DNA of 64,000 nucleotides from an uncultured Lachnospiraceae bacterium (GCA_947652925.1 CANTEW010000008.1:1-64000), one strand, 5' to 3'. Numbered from the stretch's first letter, positions 9,198 to 19,587 are shown. Notes: generated from the sequence alone by a model not told the origin. Numbers and translations are program-made.

Positions 9198-9635
9198 TTA
9201 CCTCCCTATAGTCTTTTGCATATGCACAGCTGTCCCCTGCCCAGGAACAGATTCCACCTGCACCTGATCCATAAACGCCTCCATAAATACAAAACCCATC
9301 CCGGAGCGGTCCAACTCCGGTTTTGTCGTATACATGGGCTGCATGGCTTTTTCAATATCCTCGATACCTTTCCCCGTATCACGCACCGTCACATAGAGGA
9401 TCCCACCCTTTATCTTACACTCCATGCGTATTTTATGTACCTCTCCTTCATAGCCATGGATCATCGCATTGGTGATCGCCTCGGAGAGAGCAGTCTTGAT
9501 ATCCGCCACTTCCTCTAACGTAGGGTTTAACTGGGTGCAAAAGGCCGCCAGAGCGACCCTTGCAAAGCCTTCATTGCTGGGACGCCCGTCAAATTCAATG
9601 ACCATCTCATTCTCTGTATCTTTTTTATTGCCCAT
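9198..9635 (-). CDS. spoIIAB: Anti-sigma F factor (SpoIIAB kinase)
   Basis: A 145-residue GHKL-fold serine kinase that binds and inhibits sigma-F and phosphorylates SpoIIAA. ATP-site motifs are visible: N box SEAITNAMIHGYEG, G1 VRDTGKGIEDIE and G2 SGMGFVFMEAFMD. Length matches Bacillus SpoIIAB. It overlaps spoIIAA by 11 bases, giving coupled translation of the three-gene switch. Confidence 0.96.
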   Translation of the reverse strand: MGNKKDTENEMVIEFDGRPSNEGFARVALAAFCTQLNPTLEEVADIKTALSEAITNAMIHGYEGEVHKIRMECKIKGGILYVTVRDTGKGIEDIEKAMQPMYTTKPELDRSGMGFVFMEAFMDQVQVESVPGQGTAVHMQKTIGR

Positions 9636-9954
9636 CTTCCTTTTCCTCCCTATGGATCTCCATGATCTTGTGCATACCTGATAGATGGAGGATCTTATCG
9701 ATCCTCTCGCTCACGTGTATCGCTTCCATGCTCCCGCCCCGCAGATCCAACAGACGATAGCGCCCCGCGACCACGCCCACGCCGGAACTGTCCATAAAAT
9801 CAGTATTGCGGAAATCAAAGATAATATGTTGGATATGATAATTTTCAAGATAATAATCTGTCTCTTTTTTCAACCGTTCTGAGTTCGGGTGATCCAGTTC
9901 TGCCGGCATCTGCACCGTCAGGTTGACACCTTCGATCCGATACAACTGCTCCAT
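9625..9954 (-). CDS. spoIIAA: Anti-sigma F factor antagonist
   Basis: A 109-residue STAS-domain protein. Its unphosphorylated form releases sigma-F from SpoIIAB. The phosphorylation site is the MDSSGVG motif (Ser57). The start at 9954 is chosen over a longer frame because AGGAGGT precedes it and the STAS fold begins there. It is the first gene of the spoIIA operon. No clear sigma-H promoter could be picked in the short upstream gap. Confidence 0.95.
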   Translation of the reverse strand: MEQLYRIEGVNLTVQMPAELDHPNSERLKKETDYYLENYHIQHIIFDFRNTDFMDSSGVGVVAGRYRLLDLRGGSMEAIHVSERIDKILHLSGMHKIMEIHREEKEDGQ

Positions 9955-9985
9955 GTATGACCTCCTGTCCTGTGATCTGATACAT

Positions 9986-10016
9986 AAAAAGGATGCGCCT
10001 TCTCTCGTGCGCATCC
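9986..10016 (-). terminator. Rho-independent terminator
   Basis: A minus-strand hairpin GGATGCGC/GCGCATCC with a perfect 8-bp stem is followed by TTTTT. It ends the zinc-ribbon TPR gene transcript and separates it from spoIIAA. Confidence 0.85.
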
Positions 10017-10033
10017 TCTACTCCTGAGGTTTA

Positions 10034-11293
10034 TCAATACAGTCCTTCTCCTGTCATATCTCCCATCATATTGGGATCCATGCCATCTTGTACCTCTCCA
10101 GATAGGTCTTGTCCTTCTGTCTGTCCCTGTCCCTCTGGCTGGTCTTGTTGCATATATTCTGAAAGATTTTGTCTCAGCGTCTGATACAAGGCGCCTGCCT
10201 GCTCGGAAAGGCTCTTTTTATCCACTTCCGACAATACAGCGGCAGCCGTGGCATACTCCGCCCCGTTAAAATAATTGACAGCCTGTGCTAGTTTATCGTA
10301 ATCCGTCACCTTCTTATTCACTTCATCCGCCTGCTCCTGCGTGTCATTGGAGCTGACTTTGAACTCCTCCAATTCCGCTTCCAGACTCGTGATCTTCGCA
10401 TCCCTGGTGGCCAGCTGATCCCCATACAATAAGATCTGATCGTTGGCGGACCCGAGTACTTTCTGCGTCTTGTCCGGGATGACTAAGAACCAGACGGCCG
10501 CGATCCCCACAGCGATCCCGATACCCAACGTGACCAATGTACTCCACATGGCACTTTCCTTAAATGCCGGGGGATGGATCACCGTATCGTTGCCGGAACG
10601 ATATACATAACCCGCTATCTCCGTCTCTATCTCCTGTCTGCCCCCTCGTTCCTTTTTATCCAGGTTGGTGACAATGCCTGTCTGCAGATCCACTTCCCGC
10701 AGGAAACGCAGGGTCGTTGTATTGGTCTTATCTATCTTCGCCGCTTTTCGCAGTATCTTTCTCGCCTTCGAGTATGATCCTTCCCGTATCTGCAAAAGTG
10801 CCAGGAGATGGTAGCCTTTGATCAGCTTGGGATTCTGGGTCAGGACTTTCTTGAGCTGGATAGCCGCCATATCCTCATGGCCCTCCCGGCAGTACTCCAA
10901 TGCCTGATTATACTTGCGTATGGTCTGGTTGATGTTCTCCAGCTTATTGGGATTGGCCTGCAATTTGCCGATGTACGTTTCCGCCAGGTTATCATCAGGT
11001 GAGAGATTCTTGCTGATGACCCACTCACTCAGGGCCGATACCACCTCGCCCGTCTCAAAATAGACGAGTCCCAGCAGATTCCGGGCCTGGATGTTTCCCT
11101 TATAGAATTTCAGGCTCTGCTTCAGACATCCGATGGCCCCGGACAGATCCCGGATGCCCGCCTTCTCCAGCCCTCTGTTATAATAGAGCCTGGACAGATA
11201 CATCGCCTTCTTCTGCACCGATAGATTCCAGCCGCAGCGATTACAGTGGTCAAACCCCGGCATGACAGAGACACCGCAATTCATACAATTCAT
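10034..11293 (-). CDS. Zinc-ribbon and TPR membrane protein
   Basis: A 419-residue protein. It begins with a four-cysteine zinc ribbon (CMNCG-13-CNRCG), then several tetratricopeptide repeats (about residues 35-215), a single membrane segment near 245-270 (GIAVGIAAVWFLVIP), a short coiled coil and an acidic/Gln-rich tail. Such proteins are common in Lachnospiraceae and have no assigned function. TPRs suggest a scaffold role at the membrane. It follows folC and the 49-aa gene on the same strand. Confidence 0.85.
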   Translation of the reverse strand: MNCMNCGVSVMPGFDHCNRCGWNLSVQKKAMYLSRLYYNRGLEKAGIRDLSGAIGCLKQSLKFYKGNIQARNLLGLVYFETGEVVSALSEWVISKNLSPDDNLAETYIGKLQANPNKLENINQTIRKYNQALEYCREGHEDMAAIQLKKVLTQNPKLIKGYHLLALLQIREGSYSKARKILRKAAKIDKTNTTTLRFLREVDLQTGIVTNLDKKERGGRQEIETEIAGYVYRSGNDTVIHPPAFKESAMWSTLVTLGIGIAVGIAAVWFLVIPDKTQKVLGSANDQILLYGDQLATRDAKITSLEAELEEFKVSSNDTQEQADEVNKKVTDYDKLAQAVNYFNGAEYATAAAVLSEVDKKSLSEQAGALYQTLRQNLSEYMQQDQPEGQGQTEGQDLSGEVQDGMDPNMMGDMTGEGLY

Positions 11294-11297
11294 GCTG

Positions 11298-11447
11298 CTA
11301 ATTCTCCTTGCCTCTGTTGATATCCACCATCATCTCTTTCAAAAGATCTATAACGTCCGTCAATTCCCTGTCGTAGATCGCGTCTTCCGCATCGCCCACA
11401 TCCAGACACGGCTCAAATTTCTTCAGTTCCTCATCGTAATCGATCAT
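11298..11447 (-). CDS. Small conserved-type hypothetical protein (49 aa)
   Basis: A short acidic protein (MIDYDEELKKFEPCLDV…) with no recognised domain. A longer open frame exists, but the ATG at 11447 is supported by a ribosome site (GGGAG) inside the folC end and by overlap of start and stop. It sits tightly between folC and the TPR gene, so it is probably co-transcribed. Its function is unknown. Confidence 0.6.
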   Translation of the reverse strand: MIDYDEELKKFEPCLDVGDAEDAIYDRELTDVIDLLKEMMVDINRGKEN

Positions 11448-11448
11448 C

Positions 11449-12753
11449 CTATTCTCCCTGTCCTTTGCAACATAACCCCTTGATCTCGCCCACCAGATAC
11501 AAAGATCCCACGCAGAACAGCAGGCCGTCCCCTTTGAGACTCCTGGCCAGCTCAAAAGCTTTCTCTACACTGTCCTCCGCCTGCACCCGGCCGCATCCGT
11601 TCTTTCTGAACTCATCCGCCAGCACCCGGGCATCCACGGCCCGGTCGTCCTTTATCTTCGCTGTCACCACACACTCCGGATGGATCCCCTGGCAGATCTC
11701 ACGGATCATGTCCGGGTAGTCCTTATCATCCACGGCTGAAAAGAGCAGGACGATCTTATATTCTCTCTGCAGATCCACTGCCGTCTCTATGAAGCACGCC
11801 ACGCCGTCCTCATTGTGGGCGCCGTCCACGATCACCCCCGGCAGGATCGTCTCCATACGCCCCTGCCACCTGGTATGGGCGATACCGCCCTGTATCTGCT
11901 CCCGGGTACATGTGACCCGCCCCTGCAGCACCTCTGCCGCCTGCAGAGCCAGCGCGCTGTTCATCACCTGATACCGTGCGATAAAGGGGGTGGTGAACAT
12001 AAGCCCCTCGTATCCGCCGCGAACTGTGAAATCAATGCCCTGGGGCGTGATCTTCCTGATCTCAAACTGCTCTTTCGTCACCGGATAGGCCGGCGCCCCC
12101 ACACGGCGTGCCGTCTCCTGGATCACACGCGCCGTCTCCGGACGGTTCCCGTCATAGATCACCGGGACTCCCGGTTTGATGATCCCTGCTTTCTCTCCGG
12201 CGATGGCCTCCACCGTATCTCCCAGATACTGGACATGGTCCAGACTGATGGATGTGATCACACAGGCCATGGGATGATCGATGGCATTGGTGGCATCCAG
12301 CCGCCCGCCAAGCCCTGTCTCCAGGATCACATAGGGGACTTTCGCTTCCTTAAATATCCACATCCCCATCAGGAACAGCATCTCAAAATAACTGGGATGA
12401 CAGTTTCCCTCCGCCAGCAGTCCATCCACCATCTCCTTCACTCTCTCAAAAGCAGCAAGGAACAGATCGTCGCCCACAGGTCCCCCGTCGATACAGAAAC
12501 GCTCATTCACATGCACCAGATGGGGAGAGGTGAACAGGCCGCACCTGTATCCCCCTTCCTGGAAGATAGACGCCAGGTACGCGCACACGCTCCCTTTCCC
12601 ATTCGTCCCCGCCACATGGACCACCTGGAACGCTCCCTGGGGATCCCCCAGCCGGCGCAGGCATTCCTTCGTGTGTTCCAGACTGTTCTTCGTCGTAAAT
12701 TTGGGGATCTCCCCTATATATGACACAGCTTCCTCATAATCCACTATACTCAC
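11449..12753 (-). CDS. folC: Folylpolyglutamate/dihydrofolate synthase
   Basis: A 434-residue Mur-ligase-type enzyme that adds glutamate to folates and joins dihydropteroate with glutamate. The ATP P-loop HVAGTNGKGSVCAYL is near residue 46, followed by the conserved GLFTSPHLVHVNERF and the ligase motif DGAHNEDGV. Length is typical. The best start is GTG at 12753 with only a weak ribosome site. The gene heads a group of three minus-strand genes. Confidence 0.93.
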   Translation of the reverse strand: MSIVDYEEAVSYIGEIPKFTTKNSLEHTKECLRRLGDPQGAFQVVHVAGTNGKGSVCAYLASIFQEGGYRCGLFTSPHLVHVNERFCIDGGPVGDDLFLAAFERVKEMVDGLLAEGNCHPSYFEMLFLMGMWIFKEAKVPYVILETGLGGRLDATNAIDHPMACVITSISLDHVQYLGDTVEAIAGEKAGIIKPGVPVIYDGNRPETARVIQETARRVGAPAYPVTKEQFEIRKITPQGIDFTVRGGYEGLMFTTPFIARYQVMNSALALQAAEVLQGRVTCTREQIQGGIAHTRWQGRMETILPGVIVDGAHNEDGVACFIETAVDLQREYKIVLLFSAVDDKDYPDMIREICQGIHPECVVTAKIKDDRAVDARVLADEFRKNGCGRVQAEDSVEKAFELARSLKGDGLLFCVGSLYLVGEIKGLCCKGQGE

Positions 12754-12881
12754 CCACTTATCTTATCGTAATATTTTAATGATATATCAATGATATCTTA
12801 AATGCTCCCTTGTCCATATTATATAACAGCCGCGACAGATGTCCAGTCCCATTCGTAATATTTTATCCGACAGGATCCTCT

Positions 12882-14900
12882 CTATCCGCTCTTCCCTTGT
12901 TTCAACACAGAATAATATCTCTGATAAGTCCCGCTGAGCGCTTTCCTGGTAGAACTGTTGCTGCGCTGGATCACCTGTATTTTATCCATATTCTCAAACA
13001 CATAGTCACTGATCAGGAGCGTCGTCGGGTCCAGATAATTAGTCTCTATATATTCCCCGTTGATCATCACTTCACTGGAGGGGGTAAAATGCGTCCCGAT
13101 GATATAAGAGCTGTCTTTCAGCCCCGGCGCCGGCCGTATCTCGTCCAGTGTGGTATCGTAGACACCCATGCGCATAGACGTGGGCAGATAGGGACTCCTG
13201 CCTTTGTACACATACTGTTCCCCATACAGGATATCATACTGGAGCATCTCCAGATCCACCTGATAGTCCTTCGTATTCCGTCTGGCCTGATGGTAGCGGA
13301 AAATGTTCCCCTCGTGGATATCCAGCCGTTTCATCAGCTCCGCTGCGATCTGATAGGAAGCCAGATTCTCATCCTTCTTCTTCAGCCCCATATTATCCCA
13401 GATCACATACTGGGTCTGGAACAGATACCGGTTCTCCATATCTTCCACTTCCAGCCCCATCGTGGGCAGATGATCCCCGTACATGACCAACACCGTCGGT
13501 TCCCCATAGCTCTCCAGCTCCTGGATCAGCTCCTGGATGAACTGATCCATCTCATGGATCTCATTGACGTAATACTCCCATTTATAGTCCTGCTCTCTCG
13601 TGGCGGATCCGCTCACCGTGATCTCTGGTTCTTCCAGCATAGGCTCATCCGGATAATCCCCATGCCCCTGCACCGAGATTGCATAGATATAGTCGCTGCC
13701 CTCGCTGGAGTCAAGACAATCCAGGATGGATCGGGTGAGTACCCGGTCCCGCACCCAGCCCAGTGGATTCTGGTCGTCCTCCTCTTCCATGTACTCTTCT
13801 GAGGTAAATGTATCAAAACCCAGATTGGGGAAGACCGTCCGCCGGCCGTAGAAATTCGCCTCATTGTTGTGGACGGCATGGGTGGTATACCCCAGCTTCC
13901 TGAGTACAAAAGGCGCGCTCTCACAGGTCGTCTCTTTCAGGATGCTCTTATATGGATATTCCCCCGGCCCAAAATACCGCAGGCTCATACCCGTGATCGT
14001 CTCAAACTCTGTATTGGCTGTCCCCGCCCCCACAGAGGGTACCCGGTAATAACCTGAAGAATATCCTTTCATGAGACGACGGAAATTGGGTATGGGATCT
14101 TCGGAGAGTTCCAGATAATCCACCAGGGACGGATCAAAAAAGGACTCCAGCTGCAGGAAGATGATATTGGGCATCTCCTCCGTCCTGGTCTCCTCCAGCT
14201 TGTGCCCGCTGGCACGGATCCCATCTATGGACTCCTCCGAATAATCACGGGGACATCCGATCCCTGTATTGAATATGGTGGTCATCAGACAGTATGGATA
14301 TCCATAATCTTCATAGGCAAAAGCGATATTACCAAAATAATTGGACAAGACCCTTTTCTCCATGGCGATCCTGGTCACTCCGTAAAAAGCGACCGCCGCC
14401 GCCAGAAAAAGAGGGACGTTATAACGGTAATAGAGCCGCCCCTGGTATTTCGGCCCTTTAAAAAACAACAGTGCGAGCCCTGCCAGGACGATGCCCAATA
14501 AGATGAGTACGATCATCATCCCCACCACAGGCAGGTAACGGTTGGCGATCTTCAGCGCGTCTGTGATCAGATGCAGATCCGGCCCGGTAAACGGGGTCAC
14601 CCGCTGCGCCAGCAGCACCCCGTTGATGATCCCCAGCCCCATCCAGAAGATAAAGAGGAGCGTCCGCACGAACACCCGCCTGCGCACCAGGTAGACCACC
14701 AGGGTGGTGAGGAAGATCAGCCCCGCGTTATACAGATAGACCAGGGGCCGCTCCTGCACGAAGAGAAATGCCTCCCGCAGAGAATGTCTGGAGATGGCTT
14801 CAATGATATAGTAGCCGATCAGGACTGCCGCCATCTGCAGCGGCAGTGAGATCTTATTCAAAGTCCCGCAGATCGATCTTCTGAGCCTTTGTCTGTCCAT
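12882..14900 (-). CDS. LtaS-like sulfatase-family membrane protein
   Basis: A 672-residue protein with five N-terminal membrane segments (about residues 15-200) and an extracellular alkaline-phosphatase/sulfatase domain. Metal and catalytic motifs are visible: NIIFLQLESF, GAGTANTEFE with the candidate nucleophilic Thr, and MYGDHLP. This is the lipoteichoic-acid synthase family, which transfers glycerol-phosphate from phosphatidylglycerol. In Clostridia, homologues can modify other glycans, so the exact substrate is open. The ATG at 14900 follows GGGAGG. It lies downstream of valS. Confidence 0.88.
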   Translation of the reverse strand: MDRQRLRRSICGTLNKISLPLQMAAVLIGYYIIEAISRHSLREAFLFVQERPLVYLYNAGLIFLTTLVVYLVRRRVFVRTLLFIFWMGLGIINGVLLAQRVTPFTGPDLHLITDALKIANRYLPVVGMMIVLILLGIVLAGLALLFFKGPKYQGRLYYRYNVPLFLAAAVAFYGVTRIAMEKRVLSNYFGNIAFAYEDYGYPYCLMTTIFNTGIGCPRDYSEESIDGIRASGHKLEETRTEEMPNIIFLQLESFFDPSLVDYLELSEDPIPNFRRLMKGYSSGYYRVPSVGAGTANTEFETITGMSLRYFGPGEYPYKSILKETTCESAPFVLRKLGYTTHAVHNNEANFYGRRTVFPNLGFDTFTSEEYMEEEDDQNPLGWVRDRVLTRSILDCLDSSEGSDYIYAISVQGHGDYPDEPMLEEPEITVSGSATREQDYKWEYYVNEIHEMDQFIQELIQELESYGEPTVLVMYGDHLPTMGLEVEDMENRYLFQTQYVIWDNMGLKKKDENLASYQIAAELMKRLDIHEGNIFRYHQARRNTKDYQVDLEMLQYDILYGEQYVYKGRSPYLPTSMRMGVYDTTLDEIRPAPGLKDSSYIIGTHFTPSSEVMINGEYIETNYLDPTTLLISDYVFENMDKIQVIQRSNSSTRKALSGTYQRYYSVLKQGKSG

Positions 14901-14954
14901 ACGCACCTCCCGTCCGGAACTTTGTGGTCAATACTTTTTTCTTGACAGCGTTTC

Positions 14955-17597
14955 TTACATTTTTTCCAGCTGCATCTTCACCTTCTCCATCATATCCTGG
15001 TATTTCTGCAGTTTGTCCTTCTCTTCCTGTATCTTCTTCTCCGGCGCCTTGCTGACAAAGTTCGGGTTCTCTAACATCCCCTGTGCCCGGGCGATCTCTT
15101 TTTTCAGCCGTTCTTCTTCTTTCCTCAGCCGTTCCCTCTCTTTTTCCTTATCCACCAGTTCGTCCAGAGGCAGATAGACCACCGCGTTGGAAACGACGAT
15201 CGACACGGAATCTTTCGGGATCCCGTCTTTGCCGGACTGCACCCTGATCTCGGACGCACTGAGGAAATTCTGATAAGACTGTTTCAAAAGCTCATACATC
15301 TCGCAGGCCGCCTCGTCCGCACCCACGATGTATACGTTTGTCTTCTTATTATGGGGCACGTTCATCTCCGCCCGGGCGTTGCGCACGCCGCGCACGGCCT
15401 CTTTCACCGCCTCCACAACAGGGGCATAGAGGGGGAATTCCCACTCTTTTCTCACTGTGGGCCATGGGGCGATCATGATGGACTCTTCTTCCGGCAGCAG
15501 TGTACAGTAGATCTCCTCCGTGATGAAGGGCATGAACGGGTGGAGGAGTTTCAGCGCCTCTGTGAGTACCGTGCGCAGGGTCCACATGGCAGAATCCGCG
15601 GATCCCTGGTCGGCCTCCGCCTTCCAGATACGCACTTTCGCCATCTCCAGATACCAGTCGCAGAATTCGTCCCAGATAAGATCGTAGACTTTCTGGACAG
15701 CGATACCCAGCTCGTATTTATCCATGTTCTCGGTGACTTCCCCGATCAATCCATTTAATTTATCTAAGATCCAGCGGTCCGCCGGTTCCAGATGGGAACG
15801 CTGTGGCGTCTGCAGATCTTTCCCCTCGATGTTCATCATGATAAAACGGGAAGCGTTCCATACTTTATTGGCAAAATTCCGGCTGGCCTCTACCTTTTCC
15901 CAATAGAAGCGCATGTCGTTCCCCGGCGCGTTCCCGGTGATCAGCGTCAGCCGCAGGGCGTCCGCCCCGTATTTGTCGATGACCTCCAGGGGGTCGATGC
16001 CGTTCTGCAGGGATTTGCTCATCTTGCGCCCCTGGGCGTCCCGGATCAGCCCGTGGATCAGCACATGGTGAAAGGGAACCTCCCCTGTATGCTCCAACGC
16101 TGAGAAGACCATGCGGATCACCCAGAAGAAGATGATGTCATACCCGGTGACCAGCACGTCCGTGGGATAGAAGTATTCCAGCTCCGGTGTCTTATCCGGC
16201 CATCCCAGCGTGGAAAAAGGCCACAGGGCAGAGCTGAACCAGGTATCCAGGGTGTCCTCGTCCTGGGTCAGATGGGTACAGCCACATTTGGGACATTTCT
16301 CAGGCATCCCTTTAGAGACCACCACTTCCCCGCACTCGTCGCAGTAATAGGCCGGGATCCTGTGTCCCCACCAGAGCTGCCGGGAGATACACCAGTCGCG
16401 GATATTCTCCAGCCAGCGCAGATATGTTTTGTCAAATCTATCCGGCACAAATTTCAGTTTCCCGTCTTCCAATGCTTTGATGGCTTCTTTCGCCATCTCG
16501 CTCATCTTCACAAACCACTGGGGTTTGACCATGGGTTCCACGGTGGTCCTGCAGCGGTCGTGGGTGCCCACATTGTGTACGTGTTTCTCCACTTTCACCA
16601 GCAGTCCCTGGGCTTCCAGGTCTGCCACCATGGCTTTTCTCGCCTCGTAGCGGTCCATCCCGGCGTATTTTCCGCCTTTCTCGTTGATCGTGGCGTCGTC
16701 GTTCATGATGTTGATCTCTTCCAGACCGTGGCGCCTCCCCACCTCGAAGTCGTTGGGGTCATGGGCTGGCGTGATCTTCACGCACCCGGTCCCGAACTCT
16801 CTGTCCACGTAGGCGTCTGCCACCACCGGGATCTCCCTGTCTGTCAGCGGCAGCTTCAGCGTCTTTCCGATCAGATGTGTGTACCGCTCGTCCTCCGGGT
16901 TCACCGCTACCGCCGTATCCCCCAGCATGGTCTCCGGCCGTGTTGTCGCTATCTCCACATACTCGTCGCTTCCCACGATGGGATACAGGATATGCCAGAA
17001 GTGGCCTTCCTGCTCCGCATGCTCCACCTCCGCATCAGAGATGGATGTCTGACACACCGGGCACCAGTTGATGATCCGGGAGCCTTTATAGATGTAGCCT
17101 TTCTCATATAATCTTACAAAGACTTCCTCCACGGCTTTGGAACATCCCTCGTCCATGGTAAAGCGTTCCCTCTCCCAGTCCGCGGAAGAACCCATCTTCT
17201 TCAGCTGCTTGATGATCGTGCCGCCGTACTCTTCTTTCCACGCCCAGGCATGTTTTAAGAACTCCTCCCGCCCGATCTCGTCCTTATCGATCCCTTCGTT
17301 CCTCAGTTTCTCTGTGACTTTCACTTCCGTGGAGATCGCCGCATGGTCTGTCCCCGGCTGCCACAAAGCCTCATATCCCTGCATCCGCTTAAAACGGATC
17401 AGGATATCCTGCATGGTATTGTCAAGGGCATGTCCCATATGCAGCTTCCCGGTCACATTCGGCGGGGGCATCACGATCGTAAAGGGTTTCTTATCCGGGT
17501 TTACCTTCGCGTGGAAGTACCCCTTCTCCATCCATTTCTCATATAGCCGTTCTTCTATATCCTTCGGATCATAGGTCTTTGCCAGTTCTTTTGCCAT
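14955..17597 (-). CDS. valS: Valine--tRNA ligase
   Basis: An 880-residue class Ia aminoacyl-tRNA synthetase that charges tRNA-Val. The HIGH-type motif ([14 protein letters not shown]), the editing domain and the KMSKS loop ([11 protein letters not shown]) are present. The anticodon-binding domain is followed by the C-terminal coiled coil typical of ValRS (residues about 815-880). It has its own sigma-A promoter at 17683-17711. No T-box was found in the leader, but a terminator-like hairpin lies there. Confidence 0.98.
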   Translation of the reverse strand: MAKELAKTYDPKDIEERLYEKWMEKGYFHAKVNPDKKPFTIVMPPPNVTGKLHMGHALDNTMQDILIRFKRMQGYEALWQPGTDHAAISTEVKVTEKLRNEGIDKDEIGREEFLKHAWAWKEEYGGTIIKQLKKMGSSADWERERFTMDEGCSKAVEEVFVRLYEKGYIYKGSRIINWCPVCQTSISDAEVEHAEQEGHFWHILYPIVGSDEYVEIATTRPETMLGDTAVAVNPEDERYTHLIGKTLKLPLTDREIPVVADAYVDREFGTGCVKITPAHDPNDFEVGRRHGLEEINIMNDDATINEKGGKYAGMDRYEARKAMVADLEAQGLLVKVEKHVHNVGTHDRCRTTVEPMVKPQWFVKMSEMAKEAIKALEDGKLKFVPDRFDKTYLRWLENIRDWCISRQLWWGHRIPAYYCDECGEVVVSKGMPEKCPKCGCTHLTQDEDTLDTWFSSALWPFSTLGWPDKTPELEYFYPTDVLVTGYDIIFFWVIRMVFSALEHTGEVPFHHVLIHGLIRDAQGRKMSKSLQNGIDPLEVIDKYGADALRLTLITGNAPGNDMRFYWEKVEASRNFANKVWNASRFIMMNIEGKDLQTPQRSHLEPADRWILDKLNGLIGEVTENMDKYELGIAVQKVYDLIWDEFCDWYLEMAKVRIWKAEADQGSADSAMWTLRTVLTEALKLLHPFMPFITEEIYCTLLPEEESIMIAPWPTVRKEWEFPLYAPVVEAVKEAVRGVRNARAEMNVPHNKKTNVYIVGADEAACEMYELLKQSYQNFLSASEIRVQSGKDGIPKDSVSIVVSNAVVYLPLDELVDKEKERERLRKEEERLKKEIARAQGMLENPNFVSKAPEKKIQEEKDKLQKYQDMMEKVKMQLEKM

Positions 17598-17624
17598 TGG
17601 TCTTACAACTCCTTCTCATGATTT

Positions 17625-17658
17625 AAAAACACCCTCTGCGGCTGCTCGCTGCAAAGGG
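17625..17658 (-). terminator. Terminator-like hairpin in the valS leader
   Basis: A minus-strand stem CCCTTTGC/GCAGAGGG (8 bp, one G-U pair, 11-base loop) is followed by TGTTTTTAAA. It lies between the predicted valS promoter and the valS start, so it could act as an attenuator rather than as the end of an upstream gene. Confidence 0.6.
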
Positions 17659-17682
17659 CAATATTATACCTGATTTTAATAT

Positions 17683-17711
17683 ATAATAGTAGGCTTTTTC
17701 TCATTTGTCAA
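17683..17711 (-). promoter_or_regulatory. Sigma-A promoter of valS
   Basis: On the minus strand TTGACA, 17 bases and TATTAT form a near-consensus promoter, about 85 bases upstream of valS. A second TATAAT lies at 17663-17668. Between here and 17919 nothing else was recognised except the terminator at 17844-17888. Confidence 0.65.
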
Positions 17712-17843
17712 GTTCTTACTCCACTTTTCAGGGATCCTCCATATATGACCGTAAAGAAAGACCACCCTATCCACTCAGCCAGAGTCAACGCACCTTCCTG
17801 ATCCTCCTCCATCTGCTGTGATCACTGTAATAAGTTTCAGATC

Positions 17844-17888
17844 AAAAACAAAGAAAGGTGCCGGGGTCAGATCCCAACACCTCTCTTT
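17844..17888 (-). terminator. Terminator after the Ig-like surface protein gene
   Basis: Minus-strand arms AAAGAGAGGTG and CACCTTTCTTT with an inner GGG/CCC pairing are followed by GTTTTTGA. The structure lies about 110 bases past the stop of the 18001 gene. Confidence 0.75.
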
Positions 17889-18000
17889 CTGATATCTCCT
17901 ACAGAAAGCCAGCTTTTATCATTTTACATTATAGGCTTCCTCTGGTGTAGGTATCCAGGCTTTCGTATAGCCGTTCATGGTTGGGAATGGATCTTTTGGA

Positions 18001-19587
18001 TCACTTTACAAGGATATGCGCCCAGCCAGTGTAAGGGCCGAAAATAGTCTTGCCACCCACTTTCTTATAAGCACGTACCCTTACCATGATCATTGTGCTG
18101 GATCTCAGGTTCTTAAGTGTCTTTCTGACATATTTCTTGGAAGTCGCTATGCCAGCTATTTTAGTTATGCCTCTATTTTTGTATTTGATCTGATATCCGC
18201 TGTTCCCTCTGTTTTGAGCGCTGATCTGGACGATCACCCGACCCTTCTTTTTAGATCTGATATATATGTCTACTTTTTTGGGAACGACTGTCAACTTAAA
18301 CTGGCTTTTGGCTTCCTTATATTTACTAGATGCCTCTGCTGTTGTGGTGATCACGGCATTCCCAACACCTACACAAGTGATCTTTCCAGTTTTCTTATTT
18401 ACCCTGGCAACCTTTGGATCAGAAGAGGTAAAAGTCACTTTTGTCTTGGCGCCTGTAACTTTTTGTGTCAGTTTTGAACCAAGTGGCTTTTTCAGTTTCT
18501 TTTTGCTCGGACCATATCTGACTTTAAGTTTTTGTGCTGCTTTTGTTTTAGTCGGCTGGACCGGTCTTATACTGGCGCTTGGTTTCTTTTCTGCCACACT
18601 TAAATCGCATACCGCCATTATATCTGGATTTCCCAACGATGAACAATATATCTTTATTTTTCCTTCTTTTACCGCAAGCACTTTCCCTTCTTTAACGGTC
18701 GCGATAGAGTTATCCTCCGACAGCCAGCACAGTTGTTGATCACTTGCCGTAGAAGGGATGACTGTAGCATTTAACAGACAGCTTTCCCCAACATTCAAAG
18801 TTATATTATCTTCCTTGAGCCGAACAGATGTAACAGCAACCTCTGTTGCATCTGTTGAATCTCTCATATATTTTTCTTCTATATCCGTACTTCCAGAAGT
18901 CTCTTTCGTATAAGATAATGTACCTGTTTCCGCTTTTTCTTCCGTTAATCTTACAGATAAAACGGTATCTTTTTCAACTCTTTCATTATCCATTTTGTAT
19001 ATGACTATATCGTCATTCTGTGTTCTTTTTGCAACTGTCATATTTACTAGCCCAGCATCTGTGCCTATAGAACGCACAGTGTAATCTTGATCCTGGCTAA
19101 AACAAAGCATTTTCGCATAATTCCCTGTATATGGCGTATACACAACAGCAAATCTCCCATGTTCATTGGTCACATCTGATCCCACTTGGTCAGACAGATG
19201 GACAACTACATTGCCATTTGCATCTAGCACTTCTACATCAACGGGACACTCAACACGCATTTTAGACTGGTACGACACTGCTTCTGGCATTTTCACATTT
19301 TCTGGAAGTATAAACTGACATTCTTCATCTAAGACACTGAGGATATTGTCCACAGCTTGTTGTTTTAATGTGTAACTGATACCTTTTTTGGCAAGGCCAG
19401 ATGCCAGTCCTTTTACATTACACATTGCTTTATAAGCTTCTTCTCCTTTATAGCGTAATTGATAAAGTATATTATAAGTATAATAAAAATCCCATGCATT
19501 CGCACTTGTCATCTCTTGCCGGAACGCCTGCTTCTTCTGCTCCAGAAGTTTACTGTAATGTGATGCCAGATATGCATATCCTTCCAC
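18001..19587 (-). CDS. C-terminal frame of a secreted Ig-like (Big_2)/FN3 surface protein
   Basis: A 528-residue frame opening at GTG without a signal peptide of its own. The first 110 residues are helical. Then come a bacterial Ig-like domain (SVRLKEDNITLNVGESCLL…), a second Ig-like domain (YGPSKKKLKKPLGSKLTQKV… SSDPKVARVNKKTGKITCVG) and a fibronectin-type C-terminal domain. The overlapping gene at 19509-19997 supplies a signal peptide in the +1 frame, and the two frames join at an A AAA AAG heptamer (19596-19602). It is therefore probably the body of one protein, made either by -1 frameshifting or from a gene broken by one lost base. Likely cell-surface or extracellular. Confidence 0.7.
   Translation of the reverse strand: MEGYAYLASHYSKLLEQKKQAFRQEMTSANAWDFYYTYNILYQLRYKGEEAYKAMCNVKGLASGLAKKGISYTLKQQAVDNILSVLDEECQFILPENVKMPEAVSYQSKMRVECPVDVEVLDANGNVVVHLSDQVGSDVTNEHGRFAVVYTPYTGNYAKMLCFSQDQDYTVRSIGTDAGLVNMTVAKRTQNDDIVIYKMDNERVEKDTVLSVRLTEEKAETGTLSYTKETSGSTDIEEKYMRDSTDATEVAVTSVRLKEDNITLNVGESCLLNATVIPSTASDQQLCWLSEDNSIATVKEGKVLAVKEGKIKIYCSSLGNPDIMAVCDLSVAEKKPSASIRPVQPTKTKAAQKLKVRYGPSKKKLKKPLGSKLTQKVTGAKTKVTFTSSDPKVARVNKKTGKITCVGVGNAVITTTAEASSKYKEAKSQFKLTVVPKKVDIYIRSKKKGRVIVQISAQNRGNSGYQIKYKNRGITKIAGIATSKKYVRKTLKNLRSSTMIMVRVRAYKKVGGKTIFGPYTGWAHILVK

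Noticed and set aside
12810..13802. Long plus-strand open frame antisense to the LtaS-like gene
   Set aside because: His/Arg/Leu-rich composition, no ribosome site and full overlap with a recognisable gene on the minus strand.
17598..17920. T-box riboswitch upstream of valS
   Set aside because: No AGGGTGGNACCGCG-type motif and no specifier-stem arrangement was found. Only a simple hairpin is present.
17919..18000. Minus-strand reading ending TKAWIPTPEEAYNVK after the Ig-like gene
   Set aside because: It reads like a protein tail but has no start and no frame continuity with its neighbour. At most a remnant.
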